Below, piece after piece: positions 42,059 through 51,901 of a stretch of 64,000 nucleotides of DNA. The translations under genes were made by a program, and so were the position numbers. Origin of the DNA: Mangrovimonas xylaniphaga (GTDB lineage Bacteria; Bacteroidota; Bacteroidia; Flavobacteriales; Flavobacteriaceae); the NCBI RefSeq assembly GCF_001280435.1, contig NZ_LBIP01000013.1, forward strand, positions 434,001-498,000, written 5' to 3'. Position 1 is the first letter of the stretch, and every line of letters begins with the position of its first letter. The notes below the pieces were generated by a model, which had not been told where the DNA came from, did not search any database, and saw only the letters and a list, made by a program, of their open reading frames with translations.

Positions 42059-43483
42059 TCAAGGTTCCTCTTCTTTTTCTTCATCCTTTTTAATAGGAAT
42101 GATGTTGTCAAAAAACGGCACTTCAATTCCAACCACAAAGCGCCATCTGGTATAGTCTAATTTTGAAGTTTCGTTGGTGGCTCCCAAAAATTCACCCAAC
42201 AAGTTTAGAGAAGTCGTATATTCAGAAGAACCATTGGCATATGTACCTCCCAATATGATTCGACCCCATTTTAGGGAATAATCAAACCCAGCTGCCATAT
42301 GTAAAAAATCGTCTCCCATATTGAGCAAACTAGCATGGGAACTGGATAAATCAAAGAAATTGGAACTTTCCTTTTCAGCAGAAAAGTCTGTCGAGAAACT
42401 GACATAGGCATTTAAATTATGACGGACATAGATTTCTGCGCCAGCTCCAAAATTCACCACCGATTTTAAATCTTGATAGAAATCAGGAGATAATGTTTCG
42501 GTATCACTAATTTCAAATTCCGGCACAGAAAAACGCGAGTAGGAATTTAAACCATTAAACCATTCTACATTCAAATGCAACATGCTTTTCCCTAAAGGAA
42601 TCCCAGCCCCCACTGCCACTCCAAACGGCTGTTTGCGTTTGGCATCCAAATCCTTAAATCCCGCAATCACCGATTGATCACTCCCAGTTCCAACTCCAGA
42701 GATCACCTTATTGTAACCGTATCGGCTATTACTGAGAAGTTCCCAATATGGCAAAGACATGGTCATCCCAAAATCTACACCCTTACCTCGATAGCTGGCA
42801 CCAATTTTCCAAAACAAACCATAAGATTCCTGACTGTAATTGATTTCCTCATTAAAATAGGCCACTTTGTCTTCTCCATATTTTACCGTATTACCTAAAG
42901 CAGTTCCCCCGGAATTTCTATAAATCGAGAAAAAGCCACTAACCCCAATACTCAAACGATCATTTAGGGATTTGGCCCAAGTAATTCCTACCCACTCATC
43001 TTTTACAGCGTTCTTTAGTTTTATGCGTGTAGAGTACATCTCATTCCCTTCAACGATATCTACAATATCAGCTTCCTTAAATGGGGTATCATAATTTAGA
43101 TCTATGCTGTTTCGGAATTTAGAAAATGAAGAATAGGCGAATTGTTCACCCTTAAACTTAAAAGTTCCTGCTACCATGGATGGAATTCCGTCGAAATTTT
43201 TGCTGCGGATAGCCGCATCTTCTGGCCCCACATTGTTATTGAGCCGAATCCTGCTGTAGTCGTATGCCTTGGCGTTAATAGTAAAGGTGGTGTTTTTGGC
43301 CAACGCCAAACGCGAAGGGTTGTAATAGGTAAGCCCCAAATCGTTTACACTTCCCGTTACATTACCCAAGAGCAACACTGAACGGTTTCCGTAATTTTCA
43401 AACTTGTAGTTGGTTTCTTGAGCGAGCAATTGCAAGGAACACCCTAAGACCATAAAAACGCATAGTAGTAACTTTAGCTTCAT
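42059..43483 (-). CDS. FadL/OmpP1-like outer-membrane protein
   Basis: This 474-residue protein has a signal ending ...LQLLAQ. 'GSVNDLGLTYYNPSRLALAKNTTFTINAKAYDYSR' near the N-terminus recalls the plug-side start of FadL-like porins. Many aromatic strands follow, and an acidic tail (KKDEEKEEEP). It may carry hydrophobic molecules across the outer membrane. The ATG at 43483 begins the signal peptide. It lies downstream of the trp operon on the same strand, with 125 bases of gap. Confidence 0.65.
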   Translation of the reverse strand: MKLKLLLCVFMVLGCSLQLLAQETNYKFENYGNRSVLLLGNVTGSVNDLGLTYYNPSRLALAKNTTFTINAKAYDYSRIRLNNNVGPEDAAIRSKNFDGIPSMVAGTFKFKGEQFAYSSFSKFRNSIDLNYDTPFKEADIVDIVEGNEMYSTRIKLKNAVKDEWVGITWAKSLNDRLSIGVSGFFSIYRNSGGTALGNTVKYGEDKVAYFNEEINYSQESYGLFWKIGASYRGKGVDFGMTMSLPYWELLSNSRYGYNKVISGVGTGSDQSVIAGFKDLDAKRKQPFGVAVGAGIPLGKSMLHLNVEWFNGLNSYSRFSVPEFEISDTETLSPDFYQDLKSVVNFGAGAEIYVRHNLNAYVSFSTDFSAEKESSNFFDLSSSHASLLNMGDDFLHMAAGFDYSLKWGRIILGGTYANGSSEYTTSLNLLGEFLGATNETSKLDYTRWRFVVGIEVPFFDNIIPIKKDEEKEEEP

Positions 43484-43608
43484 TAACTGCAAAGGACTTA
43501 AATTCAACAATCTATTATAAAAATACTACTTTTATTGCTGAAACCCGCACTTCAAGAGCTGAAATACAGCTACTTAAAAATTCACAGTCAACTTATCCTC
43601 CCTTAACT

Positions 43609-44376
43609 TTATTCCAAAATTCTCTTTACAAAGTCTTTTATAGTTCCTTCCCTATTTTCCGTTAAGTGTTTGATAAAAGCACTCCCTATAATTGCTCCCT
43701 TAGTATAAGCTGTTGCCTGTGAAAAGGTTTGTTTATTGGAAATTCCAAAACCTACTATTTGAGCATTGTGCAATTGCATTTTGGCAATTCGCTTAAAATA
43801 ATTCGTTTGTTCCTCTCCAAACCCCTCTTGGCTCCCTGTAACACTGCTACTACTCACCATATAAATAAACCCATTAGAAATAGAATCGATAAATTTGATA
43901 CGTTCCTCAGAAGTTTGAGGCGTGATCAAAAATACGTTCAGCAAGCCATGAGCTTCAAACATTTTTTGATAGTCTGCTACATAAACATCTACAGGTAAAT
44001 CGGGAATGATCAAACCATCAATTCCAACCTCTTGACATTTTTCACAAAAAGCTTCTACTCCATATTGTAGGATTGGGTTGAAATAGCCCATCAGCAATAA
44101 TGGAATTAAAACTGTCTCCCGAATGTTTTTAAGCTGCTGAAACAAGACCTCTGTGGTCATGCCATTTTTTAAAGATTGAGTAGAACTAGCCTGAATGGTA
44201 GGGCCGTCCGCTAAAGGATCACTAAATGGTAAGCCAATTTCAATCATATCCACTCCGCTTTGCTCCAATTGATTTATAATGGATGCTGTATCCTCTAGGT
44301 TAGGAAATCCTGCCGTAAAATAAATGGACAGTAACTTTTTATCTTCTTTGAGCTTTGTTTGAATGCGGTTCATCAT
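43609..44376 (-). CDS. trpA: Tryptophan synthase alpha subunit
   Basis: This 255-residue TIM barrel contains 'LSIYFTAGFPNLEDT', 'GVDMIEIGLPFSDPLADGPTIQASS', and 'DGLIIPDLPVD' (catalytic Glu and Asp positions), 'GFIYMVSSSSVTGSQ' and 'IVGFGISN'. It cleaves indole-3-glycerol phosphate and passes indole to TrpB. Last gene of the operon, 5 bases after trpB. Start could be either of two tandem ATGs. Confidence 0.96.
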   Translation of the reverse strand: MMNRIQTKLKEDKKLLSIYFTAGFPNLEDTASIINQLEQSGVDMIEIGLPFSDPLADGPTIQASSTQSLKNGMTTEVLFQQLKNIRETVLIPLLLMGYFNPILQYGVEAFCEKCQEVGIDGLIIPDLPVDVYVADYQKMFEAHGLLNVFLITPQTSEERIKFIDSISNGFIYMVSSSSVTGSQEGFGEEQTNYFKRIAKMQLHNAQIVGFGISNKQTFSQATAYTKGAIIGSAFIKHLTENREGTIKDFVKRILE

Positions 44377-44381
44377 ATCTT

Positions 44382-45563
44382 CTATAGCTTAAAATAATTG
44401 ATGTATGTATCGAGATCCTTATCTCCCCTACCCGACAAACAGAGTACGACAATATCATTGGGATTGAACTGTTTCTTTTCAAAAACTGCCAAAGCATGCG
44501 CGCTTTCAATAGCAGGTATAATCCCTTCCAATTGTGCCAATTTCATTCCAGCGGTCATGGCTTCGTTATCTGTAGCTGCCAAAAATTCTGCCCTCCCAGA
44601 AGCAAACAAATGGGCATGCATGGGCCCAACTCCAGGATAATCCAAGCCCGCAGAAATAGAATAAGGCTCAGTAATTTGACCATCCTTAGTTTGCATCAAT
44701 AAGGTTTTGCTTCCATGGATAATCCCCTCTCTTCCCAAAACCGAGGTCGCCGCACTTTCTCCCGAATCAATTCCATGACCTGCCGCCTCCACAGCAATCA
44801 ATTTAACAGAAGTGTCTTCCAAAAAATGATAGTAAGCCCCTGCCGCGTTACTGCCCCCTCCCACACAGGCCACCACATATTCTGGTTTTGAGGTTTGTTC
44901 ATGTGCCAGTAATTGCTTCTGGATTTCTTCTGAAATCACCGATTGGAACCTCGCCACCATATCCGGATAGGGATGTGGTCCTACCACACTTCCGATAATG
45001 TAATGTGTGTTTACGGGATTGTTGATCCAATCCCGAATCGCTTCATTGGTGGCATCTTTCAAAGTCTTGCTTCCTGACAAAGCAGGAACCACAGTGGCAC
45101 CCAACATTTTCATCCGGGCCACATTGGGTGCTTGCCTTGCAATGTCAATTTCTCCCATGTAAACAATACACTCCAATCCCATCAAGGCACATACCGTAGC
45201 GGTTGCTACACCGTGTTGCCCTGCCCCTGTTTCGGCAATAATTCGAGTTTTACCCAAGCGTTTAGCCATCAAAATCTGCCCAATGGTATTATTGATTTTA
45301 TGAGCGCCAGTATGATTGAGGTCTTCACGTTTCAAATAGATTCTGGTGTTATAGACTTCAGACAATCGCTTGGCAAAGTATAATGGCGAGGGCCTGCCCA
45401 CATAGTCCTTGAGCAATTGATTAAATTCAGCCTGAAACTCGGGTTCAGCCATTACCTTTAAATAATTCTGCCGTAATTCCTCTACATTGGGATAGAGCAT
45501 CTCAGGGATAAAGGCCCCTCCAAACTCCCCATAATATCCTTTGATGTTAACGTTGTAGCTCAT
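44382..45563 (-). CDS. trpB: Tryptophan synthase beta subunit
   Basis: This 393-residue PLP enzyme has the Schiff-base Lys in '[20 protein letters not shown]', '[10 protein letters not shown]', 'VGGGSNAAG' (phosphate loop) and '[11 protein letters not shown]'. It joins indole with serine. The start overlaps the end of trpF by 17 bases, so translation is likely coupled. Confidence 0.97.
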   Translation of the reverse strand: MSYNVNIKGYYGEFGGAFIPEMLYPNVEELRQNYLKVMAEPEFQAEFNQLLKDYVGRPSPLYFAKRLSEVYNTRIYLKREDLNHTGAHKINNTIGQILMAKRLGKTRIIAETGAGQHGVATATVCALMGLECIVYMGEIDIARQAPNVARMKMLGATVVPALSGSKTLKDATNEAIRDWINNPVNTHYIIGSVVGPHPYPDMVARFQSVISEEIQKQLLAHEQTSKPEYVVACVGGGSNAAGAYYHFLEDTSVKLIAVEAAGHGIDSGESAATSVLGREGIIHGSKTLLMQTKDGQITEPYSISAGLDYPGVGPMHAHLFASGRAEFLAATDNEAMTAGMKLAQLEGIIPAIESAHALAVFEKKQFNPNDIVVLCLSGRGDKDLDTYINYFKL

Positions 45564-46188
45564 TTATAAAGTTTTCTAGTTCATTCACATTCTTATGTCC
45601 TGCCGTAATTTCAAACCGACTGTTTACATCAATGACATAACAATATTTTGCTGCCGAAGATTTGAAAAACCGCTTCAATATCGGCACATCTGTTGGTCCT
45701 ATACCACCACTCAAAATATAGGGTTTCGTCGAGGGGTAACTCTCCAAAATTTTCCAATTGAATAGCTCTCCATTGCCTCCCGGCAAATCTCCTTTTGTAT
45801 CAAACAAAAAATAGTCGCTCATGGTTTCAAAAGGTTTGATGTTATCAAAATTGAAATTCCTATCTACACTGAAGACTTTAATAATTTCCACAGATGAATC
45901 GGTTATCTTGTTCAATTCATTTTTCAAACCATCTATAAACGTTACCGATTCAGCGCCATGCAACTGTACTGCTTTCAAGCCGTAATCAGTCACCTTTTTA
46001 ATGACCTCTTGAATGGACGCATTTACAAACACCCCCGTCTTTTTAATAGAATCTGAAATTTCAGGAATGGTTCCTTTAAAAAATCGACTAGAGCCTTCAT
46101 AGAAAATGAACCCCAAATAATCCGGTTTCAAAGCAGCTACCGCCTTGATATTATCCGAATACTTCATGCCACACACTTTCAGTTTCAT
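45547..46188 (-). CDS. trpF: Phosphoribosylanthranilate isomerase
   Basis: This 213-residue TIM barrel has N-terminal '[12 protein letters not shown]' (catalytic Cys), '[14 protein letters not shown]', 'VQLHGAES' and 'YILSGGIGP'. It makes CdRP from phosphoribosylanthranilate. It overlaps trpC by 4 bases and trpB by 17. Confidence 0.94.
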   Translation of the reverse strand: MKLKVCGMKYSDNIKAVAALKPDYLGFIFYEGSSRFFKGTIPEISDSIKKTGVFVNASIQEVIKKVTDYGLKAVQLHGAESVTFIDGLKNELNKITDSSVEIIKVFSVDRNFNFDNIKPFETMSDYFLFDTKGDLPGGNGELFNWKILESYPSTKPYILSGGIGPTDVPILKRFFKSSAAKYCYVIDVNSRFEITAGHKNVNELENFINELQR

Positions 46189-46970
46189 TGCTCCAATTGT
46201 TTCATAAATTCCTTTGCACTTTCTCCAGGGCTGCTTGTTTTCATAAAGTTTTCACCCATCAAGAACCCCGAAAATCCATAGCCCCTTAATATTTTGATAG
46301 CCTCTACATTGCTGATGCCACTTTCCGACACCTTTACAAATTCATCAGGAATTAGGGCACTTAACTCTTTACTCGTTTCCAAGCTCACTTCGAAAGTCTT
46401 TAGATTACGATTGTTAACTCCCAACAAATCCAAACTAGGCATTAGGGATTTTTGAAGCTCTTCCTGATTGTGGACTTCCAACAACACTTCCAACCCTAAA
46501 CTTTTTGCCAATTCTGAAAATTGTTTGATTTCTTCTGAACTCAGCACTGCAGCAATAAGTAAAATCACATCGGCACCATGGGCCTTGGCCTCTACTATTT
46601 GGAATTCATCTATTATGAATTCCTTTCGCAACAATGGCAATCCACAACTGGCCCTGGCAAGAAGCAAATCGTCTAAAGAGCCACCAAAATACTTTCCATC
46701 CGTTAACACCGACATGCCACAAGCCCCTGCCTTTTCATAGCCTTTGGCCACATCAAACACATTGGCATCTTGATTGATTACGGCTTTAGATGGCGACCGT
46801 CGTTTATACTCGGCAATAATGCCCGAAGCACTATTTTTCAACCGTTCACACATGGAAACCGTAGCTCTACCAAACAATACCGATTGCTCTAATTGAGAAA
46901 AAGGAATGAGTCCTTTTCGGAATTGTACTTCTTGTCTTTTGTCTTTGATAATTCGTTGTAAAATATCCAT
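46185..46970 (-). CDS. trpC: Indole-3-glycerol phosphate synthase
   Basis: This 261-residue TIM barrel contains 'IIAEYKRRSPSKAVI' (catalytic Lys), 'SVLTDGKYFGGS', 'LLRKEFIIDEFQI', 'LLGVNNRNLKTFEV' and 'VSESGIS'. The ATG at 46970 is 3 bases beyond the trpD stop. The longer frame would extend into trpD without family support. Single-function trpC, with trpF separate. Confidence 0.95.
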   Translation of the reverse strand: MDILQRIIKDKRQEVQFRKGLIPFSQLEQSVLFGRATVSMCERLKNSASGIIAEYKRRSPSKAVINQDANVFDVAKGYEKAGACGMSVLTDGKYFGGSLDDLLLARASCGLPLLRKEFIIDEFQIVEAKAHGADVILLIAAVLSSEEIKQFSELAKSLGLEVLLEVHNQEELQKSLMPSLDLLGVNNRNLKTFEVSLETSKELSALIPDEFVKVSESGISNVEAIKILRGYGFSGFLMGENFMKTSSPGESAKEFMKQLEQ

Positions 46971-46972
46971 AG

Positions 46973-47965
46973 CTACTGACTTAAATCCCATAACAGGTTA
47001 AAACGTTTTAGGGCTTCTCCACTCTCCAAGGATTCTTTAGCCATTCCATAGCTTGTTTCCATATTGGTGCCCTTTACCGTCGCGATAGCAATAGCAGCAT
47101 TGGCACATACCACACTGTTTTGTGCCTCGGTGCCCTGACCTTGCAAAATATGCATGAATATTTTCGCTGAAGATTCCACAGAACCACCTCCGTGAATAGA
47201 ATCTGAAGTTAAGGTTTGAACCCCAAACGATTCTGGAGTCAACATAAATTCAGCGTCCCTTTGCACCACTTTCGCCTTTCCGGTTAAGGAAATTTCGTCA
47301 TAACCATCCAATGCATGAACGATACTATATACTTTATCTGAACCTTCATATAAATAACTATACAAACGCAATAATTCCAGATTAAACACCCCAACCGCCT
47401 GGTATTTAGGTTTTGCCGGATTCACCATAGGACCAAGCATATTGAAAAACGTCTTTACTCCTAATTCCTTCCTAATCGGTGCCACATTTTTCATGGCAGG
47501 ATGGAATAAGGGTGCATGCAAAATGCAAATGCCCGTTTTGTCCAAACTTCGTTTTAGAAAGTTTCTTTTATTACTGAATTTGATACCTAAATGTTCCAAC
47601 ACATTGGAAGAGCCACTCGCCGAAGACACTCCATAATTACCATGCTTGGCTACATTTACCCCTGCTCCTGCCGTTACAAAAGAAGCCAAGGTTGAAATAT
47701 TAAACGTATGCTTACCATCGCCACCAGTACCACATAAATCTATAGCATCATAACCATCCAAATCCACATGGATGCACAGTTCCAAAAGAGCATCCCTAAA
47801 TCCCTTCAATTCTTCCACCGTGATTCCGCGCATCATATAAATGGTGACAAAAGAGGCAATTTGGCTGTTGTTGTATTCCCCTTTGGAAATATTTACCAAA
47901 ACCTCTTTGGCTTCCTCACTGGAAATGTACTCCTGATTGATAAGTCTGTTTAATATTTCTTTCAT
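46973..47965 (-). CDS. trpD: Anthranilate phosphoribosyltransferase
   Basis: This 330-residue protein has 'DLCGTGGDGKHTFNISTLASFV' (PRPP loop), 'KHGNYGVSSASGSSNVLEHLG', 'HPAMKNVAPIRKELGVKTFFNMLGP' and 'VHALDGYDEISL'. It joins anthranilate and PRPP. It is separate from trpG in this operon. Confidence 0.96.
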   Translation of the reverse strand: MKEILNRLINQEYISSEEAKEVLVNISKGEYNNSQIASFVTIYMMRGITVEELKGFRDALLELCIHVDLDGYDAIDLCGTGGDGKHTFNISTLASFVTAGAGVNVAKHGNYGVSSASGSSNVLEHLGIKFSNKRNFLKRSLDKTGICILHAPLFHPAMKNVAPIRKELGVKTFFNMLGPMVNPAKPKYQAVGVFNLELLRLYSYLYEGSDKVYSIVHALDGYDEISLTGKAKVVQRDAEFMLTPESFGVQTLTSDSIHGGGSVESSAKIFMHILQGQGTEAQNSVVCANAAIAIATVKGTNMETSYGMAKESLESGEALKRFNLLWDLSQ

Positions 47966-48007
47966 GTGTTTAAATCTTTTGTTGGAACTCGTTTTTTATA
48001 TTGAAAC

Positions 48008-48574
48008 CTATTCCTTGATCCAATTTTCCAACATTTGTTTTCCTTGAGGTGTCAAAACAGATTCGGGATGGAACTGCACTCCTTTTACATCGTACACTTT
48101 ATGCCGTAAGGACATCACCTGCCCATTACTGTCATAAGAGGTTGCTTCCAAACTATCTGGCAAGTCTGGAGCCACCACCCAAGAATGGTAGCGTCCTACT
48201 TCTATGGTTTTTTCCAATCCTTCAAAAAGTTGTTCGTTATCCACACAAATGGTTACTTGAGTAGACACGCCATGAAACACGGTTTCCAAATTGATCAAAC
48301 TTCCACCGAAGACTTCTCCAATAGCCTGTTGCCCCAAGCACACTCCAAGAATACTTTTGGTAGTTGCGTACTTTTGGATGATTGGCTTTAATAAACCTGC
48401 CTCATCAGGAATTCCCGGTCCTGGAGACAACAATATTTTATCGAAAGGCTCCACGTCTTCCAAACTAAGTTGGTCATTTCGTATTACCGTTACTTCACAA
48501 TCCAAGTCTTCCAAATAATGGACCAGATTATAGGTAAAGCTGTCGTAATTGTCGATGACTAAAATCTTTTTCAT
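48008..48574 (-). CDS. trpG: Anthranilate synthase glutamine amidotransferase subunit
   Basis: This 188-residue class I amidotransferase has N-terminal 'ILVIDNYDSFTYNLVHYLE', the nucleophile Cys in 'ILGVCLGQQAIGEVFGG', and 'VKGVQFHPESVLTPQG' with the His-Glu pair. It supplies ammonia to TrpE and could also serve para-aminobenzoate synthesis, which sequence cannot settle. Confidence 0.94.
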   Translation of the reverse strand: MKKILVIDNYDSFTYNLVHYLEDLDCEVTVIRNDQLSLEDVEPFDKILLSPGPGIPDEAGLLKPIIQKYATTKSILGVCLGQQAIGEVFGGSLINLETVFHGVSTQVTICVDNEQLFEGLEKTIEVGRYHSWVVAPDLPDSLEATSYDSNGQVMSLRHKVYDVKGVQFHPESVLTPQGKQMLENWIKE

Positions 48575-48613
48575 TTTCTCTATTCGTTAATTCTGAATAT
48601 CCTTTTTTAATTC

Positions 48614-50017
48614 CTATATATTTTCCGCAAGTTCAAGTGCTTTGTTCAGAGCCCCCAACTTGTTATAAACTTCCTGTAGTTCGGTTTCTGGAACGGATTT
48701 AGAAACCAAACCTGCTCCCGCTTGCCAATGCAATACATGATCCTTGCTCACAAAGGTGCGAATCATAATGGCATGGTTAAAATTCCCATCAAAGTCCATA
48801 AACCCAATAGCACCACCGTAAAATTCCCGGCTTGTTTTTTCGTATTTCTCAATCAACTGCATGGCCATATGTTTAGGTGCACCCGTAAGCGTACCTGCGG
48901 GAAAGGTATCGGCCACAATTTGCATGGTTTGGGTATATGCGTGCTTTTCTCCAATAACCTTGCTTACCAAATGGATGACATGCGAGAAAAACTGAATTTC
49001 CCTATAGGTTTCCACCTTAACATCGCTACCATGGCGACTCAAATCATTTCTCGCCAAATCCACAAGCATCACATGCTCACTGTTTTCCTTAATATCATTG
49101 GACAATTGTTTTGCCAATTGAGCATCTTCTTCATCATTTCCAGTGCGCTTAAAGGTACCTGCAATGGGATGAATTTCCGTCCGACCATCCTTTACTACCA
49201 AGTGTGCCTCGGGCGAACTTCCAAAAATTTTAAAATCGCCATAATCGAAGTAAAACAGATATGGCGAAGGATTAATGCTTCGTAACGCTCTGTAAACATT
49301 GAATTCATCTCCCTTAAAATGTTGGGAGAATTTTTTAGACAACACCAACTGAAACACATCGCCTCTAGCGCAATGCTGTTTCGCCAGTTCCACATTGGCC
49401 ATATATTCTTCGTCGGAAAGATTGGATGCTGGTTCTCCTTCCTTCGAAAAATTGAAAACAGTATAGTTTTTGGATTGTATGAGTTGATGGATTTCATCAA
49501 TATTATTTTCAGCTTCGAAGCAATGGGCAAAAATATAGGCCTCATTTTTATAGTGGTTGATAGCAATGATATTTTGGTAGACGGCATAAAAAATATCGGG
49601 AATTCCCAAACAATCCTCCTTTTTTGAAATCTCAATATCTTCAAAAAACCGCACAGCATCATAGCCCATATATCCAAATACCCCATTATTGATAAACTTA
49701 AATTGGTGGTTGGAATGCACCTTGAAACGCTGTGTAAACTTATGGATCTTCTCTATCACCTCATTGTTCTGCTTGATTTTATTAACCAAAACACTCCCAT
49801 CCGGAAAGGTGTGGGTTATCACATTATTCTCCACCTTAAACGTGGCAATAGGATTGCAACAGATATAAGAAAAACTATTGTCGCTAGTATGGTAATCGCT
49901 ACTTTCCAACAAAATACTATTGGGATATTGATCTCGTATTTTGAGATACACCGATACTGGTGTAATGGTATCTGCCAAGATTTTCTTGTAATGGGTATAG
50001 AGACTAAAGGTTTTCAT
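48614..50017 (-). CDS. trpE: Anthranilate synthase component I
   Basis: This 467-residue chorismate-binding enzyme has the N-terminal 'LLESSD' region of the tryptophan-feedback site. The C-terminal core 'GDVFQLVLSKKFSQHF', 'EAHLVVKDGRTEIHPIAGTFKR', 'EHVMLVDLARNDLSRH' and 'FPAGTLTGAPKHMAMQLI' follows. The ATG at 50017 starts the natural protein (MKTFSLYT). A longer frame runs into the leader. First structural gene behind an attenuator. Confidence 0.95.
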   Translation of the reverse strand: MKTFSLYTHYKKILADTITPVSVYLKIRDQYPNSILLESSDYHTSDNSFSYICCNPIATFKVENNVITHTFPDGSVLVNKIKQNNEVIEKIHKFTQRFKVHSNHQFKFINNGVFGYMGYDAVRFFEDIEISKKEDCLGIPDIFYAVYQNIIAINHYKNEAYIFAHCFEAENNIDEIHQLIQSKNYTVFNFSKEGEPASNLSDEEYMANVELAKQHCARGDVFQLVLSKKFSQHFKGDEFNVYRALRSINPSPYLFYFDYGDFKIFGSSPEAHLVVKDGRTEIHPIAGTFKRTGNDEEDAQLAKQLSNDIKENSEHVMLVDLARNDLSRHGSDVKVETYREIQFFSHVIHLVSKVIGEKHAYTQTMQIVADTFPAGTLTGAPKHMAMQLIEKYEKTSREFYGGAIGFMDFDGNFNHAIMIRTFVSKDHVLHWQAGAGLVSKSVPETELQEVYNKLGALNKALELAENI

Positions 50018-50040
50018 AATGTTGGATAATTCATGATATA

Positions 50041-50070
50041 AAAAAAGGCCTGTCGTGAACGACAAGCCTT
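50041..50070 (-). terminator. trp attenuator terminator
   Basis: On the - strand a stem of 10-11 pairs with loop TTCA, followed by 6-7 T, ends 24 bases before the trpE ATG. The leader codons TCGTGAA (plus 50104-50110) can pair with TTCACGA of this hairpin (plus 50053-50059). Pairing there would open it, the classical antiterminator alternative. Confidence 0.85.
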
Positions 50071-50099
50071 TATATTGAAATTTAAATATACAATAGGGT

Positions 50100-50162
50100 C
50101 TAATTCACGAAAATTTGATTTCGGGAACTCCACCACCATGTATTATTTAAAATTGTTTGCAT
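50100..50162 (-). CDS. trpL: trp leader peptide
   Basis: A 20-residue frame, ATG at 50162 and TAG at 50100, contains three consecutive Trp codons at residues 9-11 (50130-50138). It lies 19 bases downstream of the -7 element and ends 29 bases before the attenuator stem. When charged tRNA-Trp is scarce, stalling on WWW would let the antiterminator form. This matches the Bacteroidota trp leader class that I know as the Bacteroid-trp RNA. Confidence 0.85.
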   Translation of the reverse strand: MQTILNNTWWWSSRNQIFVN

Positions 50163-50180
50163 TGTTTGTTTATTGAGTTT

Positions 50181-50211
50181 CAAAGATATAAATGTTCTCC
50201 TGTTTTTCAAA
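50181..50211 (-). promoter_or_regulatory. trp operon promoter
   Basis: TTTG (50208-50211), an exactly 19-base spacer, then TATCTTTG (50181-50188) on the - strand. This matches the Bacteroidota -33/-7 consensus fully. Confidence 0.8.
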
Positions 50212-50326
50212 TTTTTTATCGAAAAATAATTTTCAGAGAAAAAACACCTCATCTGCATTCCTTTTCTTGTCCTTAATTTTATGTTAAAAAATTAATTCCT
50301 ACAGATACACTTTATAACTTTAGCTA

Positions 50327-50851
50327 ATGAAAAAGATTCTAGTTTTTATTGCCCTACTTGGAATATTCTCTTGTCAAAACAACAAATCCAAGGAACCGAT
50401 TGCCGAAAACAACATAGTTGAAAAACAGCCGTATGCTTTAGAAGTGCATAATTTTGATGGTATTCAACCTTACCTTACTTCCAGTGACGATAAAACCTAT
50501 GTAGTGAATTTTTGGGCTACTTGGTGTGCCCCTTGTGTAAAAGAGCTTCCCTATTTTGAACAATTGGGAACAAACTTTAAAGACAAGAATGTGGAAGTTA
50601 TTTTAATAAGCCTTGATTTTCCCAATCAATATGAGTCAAAATTGATTCCTTTTATAGAAAAGAATCAATTGCAATCTAAGGTCGTTGCCTTAAATGACCC
50701 AGATTCTAACTCTTGGATCCCAAAAGTAAGCGACACTTGGACTGGTGCTTTGCCTGCTACCTTAATCTTCAACGCCAAGGATCGAAAGTTTTTTGAAAAA
50801 TCATTTGATTATAGCGAACTTGAATCCGAACTTCAACACTTTATAAACTAA
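50327..50851 (+). CDS. TlpA-like thioredoxin-fold lipoprotein
   Basis: This 174-residue protein begins MKKILVFIALLGIFSC with lipobox I-F-S-C. It has a thioredoxin fold with active site WCAPC in 'VVNFWATWCAPCVKELPYF' and cis-Pro in 'GALPATLIF'. It is a TlpA/ResA-type envelope thiol-disulfide reductase, probably part of thiol maintenance with the downstream proteins. The next gene starts 5 bases after its stop. Confidence 0.85.
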   Translation: MKKILVFIALLGIFSCQNNKSKEPIAENNIVEKQPYALEVHNFDGIQPYLTSSDDKTYVVNFWATWCAPCVKELPYFEQLGTNFKDKNVEVILISLDFPNQYESKLIPFIEKNQLQSKVVALNDPDSNSWIPKVSDTWTGALPATLIFNAKDRKFFEKSFDYSELESELQHFIN

Positions 50852-50856
50852 TTATT

Positions 50857-51468
50857 ATGAAAACAATGAAACTTTTATTTGCCTTTGTTGCCATTTTAAC
50901 TCTTTCGGCCTTCACTTCTGTTACAACAGAACCTGGGTATAGCGTGGGAGACATGGCAACAGATTTTAAACTGGAAAATATTGATGGAAGAATGATTTCA
51001 TTATCCGATTACAGTAATGCCAAAGGATTCATCGTGGTCTTTACATGTAACACTTGCCCGTATGCAGTTGCCTATGAAGACCGCATCAACGATTTGAATA
51101 AAAAATACGCGCAAAAAGGATATCCCGTTATTGCCATCATGCCAAACAACACCGACATAAAACCAGGAGATAACCTGGAAGCCATGAAAGTAAGAGCTCA
51201 AGAAAAAGGCTTTACGTTCCCTTATTTGATTGATAAAAACCAAGAGATTTTCCCTCAATATGGAGCGACAAAAACACCTCATGTGTATGTGCTTCAAAAA
51301 ACCAATAAAGGGAACCAAGTTAAATATATTGGAGCTATTGATGATAACTACCAAGATGCTTCTGCCGTTAACACCAAATATGTAGAAAATGCCGTTGACG
51401 CCCTTTTACAAGGTAAAGACATCAAGGAACCACACACAAAGGCCATTGGGTGCTCTATCAAGATCTAA
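50857..51468 (+). CDS. Secreted AhpC/TSA-type thioredoxin-fold protein
   Basis: This 203-residue protein has a signal peptide ('MKTMKLLFAFVAILTLSAFTSV'). Its AhpC/TSA-like fold has CxxC in 'VVFTCNTCPYAVAYEDR', 'IAIMPNNTDIKPGDN' and 'TPHVYVLQ' (cis-Pro). Unlike classical peroxiredoxins the Cys pair is C-N-T-C, a form common in Bacteroidota 'thioredoxin family protein' genes. It probably has a redox role in the envelope. It shares an operon with the TlpA-like gene. Confidence 0.8.
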   Translation: MKTMKLLFAFVAILTLSAFTSVTTEPGYSVGDMATDFKLENIDGRMISLSDYSNAKGFIVVFTCNTCPYAVAYEDRINDLNKKYAQKGYPVIAIMPNNTDIKPGDNLEAMKVRAQEKGFTFPYLIDKNQEIFPQYGATKTPHVYVLQKTNKGNQVKYIGAIDDNYQDASAVNTKYVENAVDALLQGKDIKEPHTKAIGCSIKI

Positions 51469-51491
51469 GACCTAACATCCTTAAAAATAAG

Positions 51492-51522
51492 AATCCGGAG
51501 TGTAACACTTCGGATTTTTTTT
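51492..51522 (+). terminator. Terminator of the TlpA/AhpC-like pair
   Basis: An 11-bp stem (51492-51502 with 51506-51516), one G-T pair, loop TAA, then eight T. Confidence 0.85.
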
Positions 51523-51573
51523 CGTCTATATGGTAAAGAAAAGTTAATTTTGTAGTTCTAAAAATACAAAAGA

Positions 51574-51891
51574 ATGGCAGATTTAACACAAGAAGAATGG
51601 GCTGAACAGCTATCCCAAGACAATAACGCTGTGGTATTGGACGTTAGAACCCAAGACGAAGTTGACGAAGAAGGCATTATCCCTAATGCAATACATATAG
51701 ACATCTACAAAGGACAAGGATTTATCTATGAACTAGAAAACTTGGACAAAAGTAAAACCTATTATGTGTATTGCAGATCAGGAAACAGAAGCGGTCAAGC
51801 TTGTGCCATTATGAACCAATTGGGTTTTGAAAAAACCAACAATTTATTGGGAGGTTTCAGCGAATGGACTGGAGACGTAGCGTCCCTCTAA
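51574..51891 (+). CDS. Rhodanese-like protein (cytoplasmic)
   Basis: This 105-residue single-domain rhodanese has 'VVLDVRTQDEVDEEGIIPNAIHI' and the active-site loop C-R-S-G-N-R-S in 'YVYCRSGNRSGQACAIM'. It is likely a sulfurtransferase or sulfide/thiol-handling protein. No signal peptide. A TAATTTTG -7 element lies at 51545-51552. The second rhodanese gene follows after 10 bases. Confidence 0.85.
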   Translation: MADLTQEEWAEQLSQDNNAVVLDVRTQDEVDEEGIIPNAIHIDIYKGQGFIYELENLDKSKTYYVYCRSGNRSGQACAIMNQLGFEKTNNLLGGFSEWTGDVASL

Positions 51892-51901
51892 AACAATATT
51901 T

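Noticed and set aside
48722-49686. Long antisense frames over trpE
   Set aside because: Composition typical of shadows. trpE is fully supported on the other strand.
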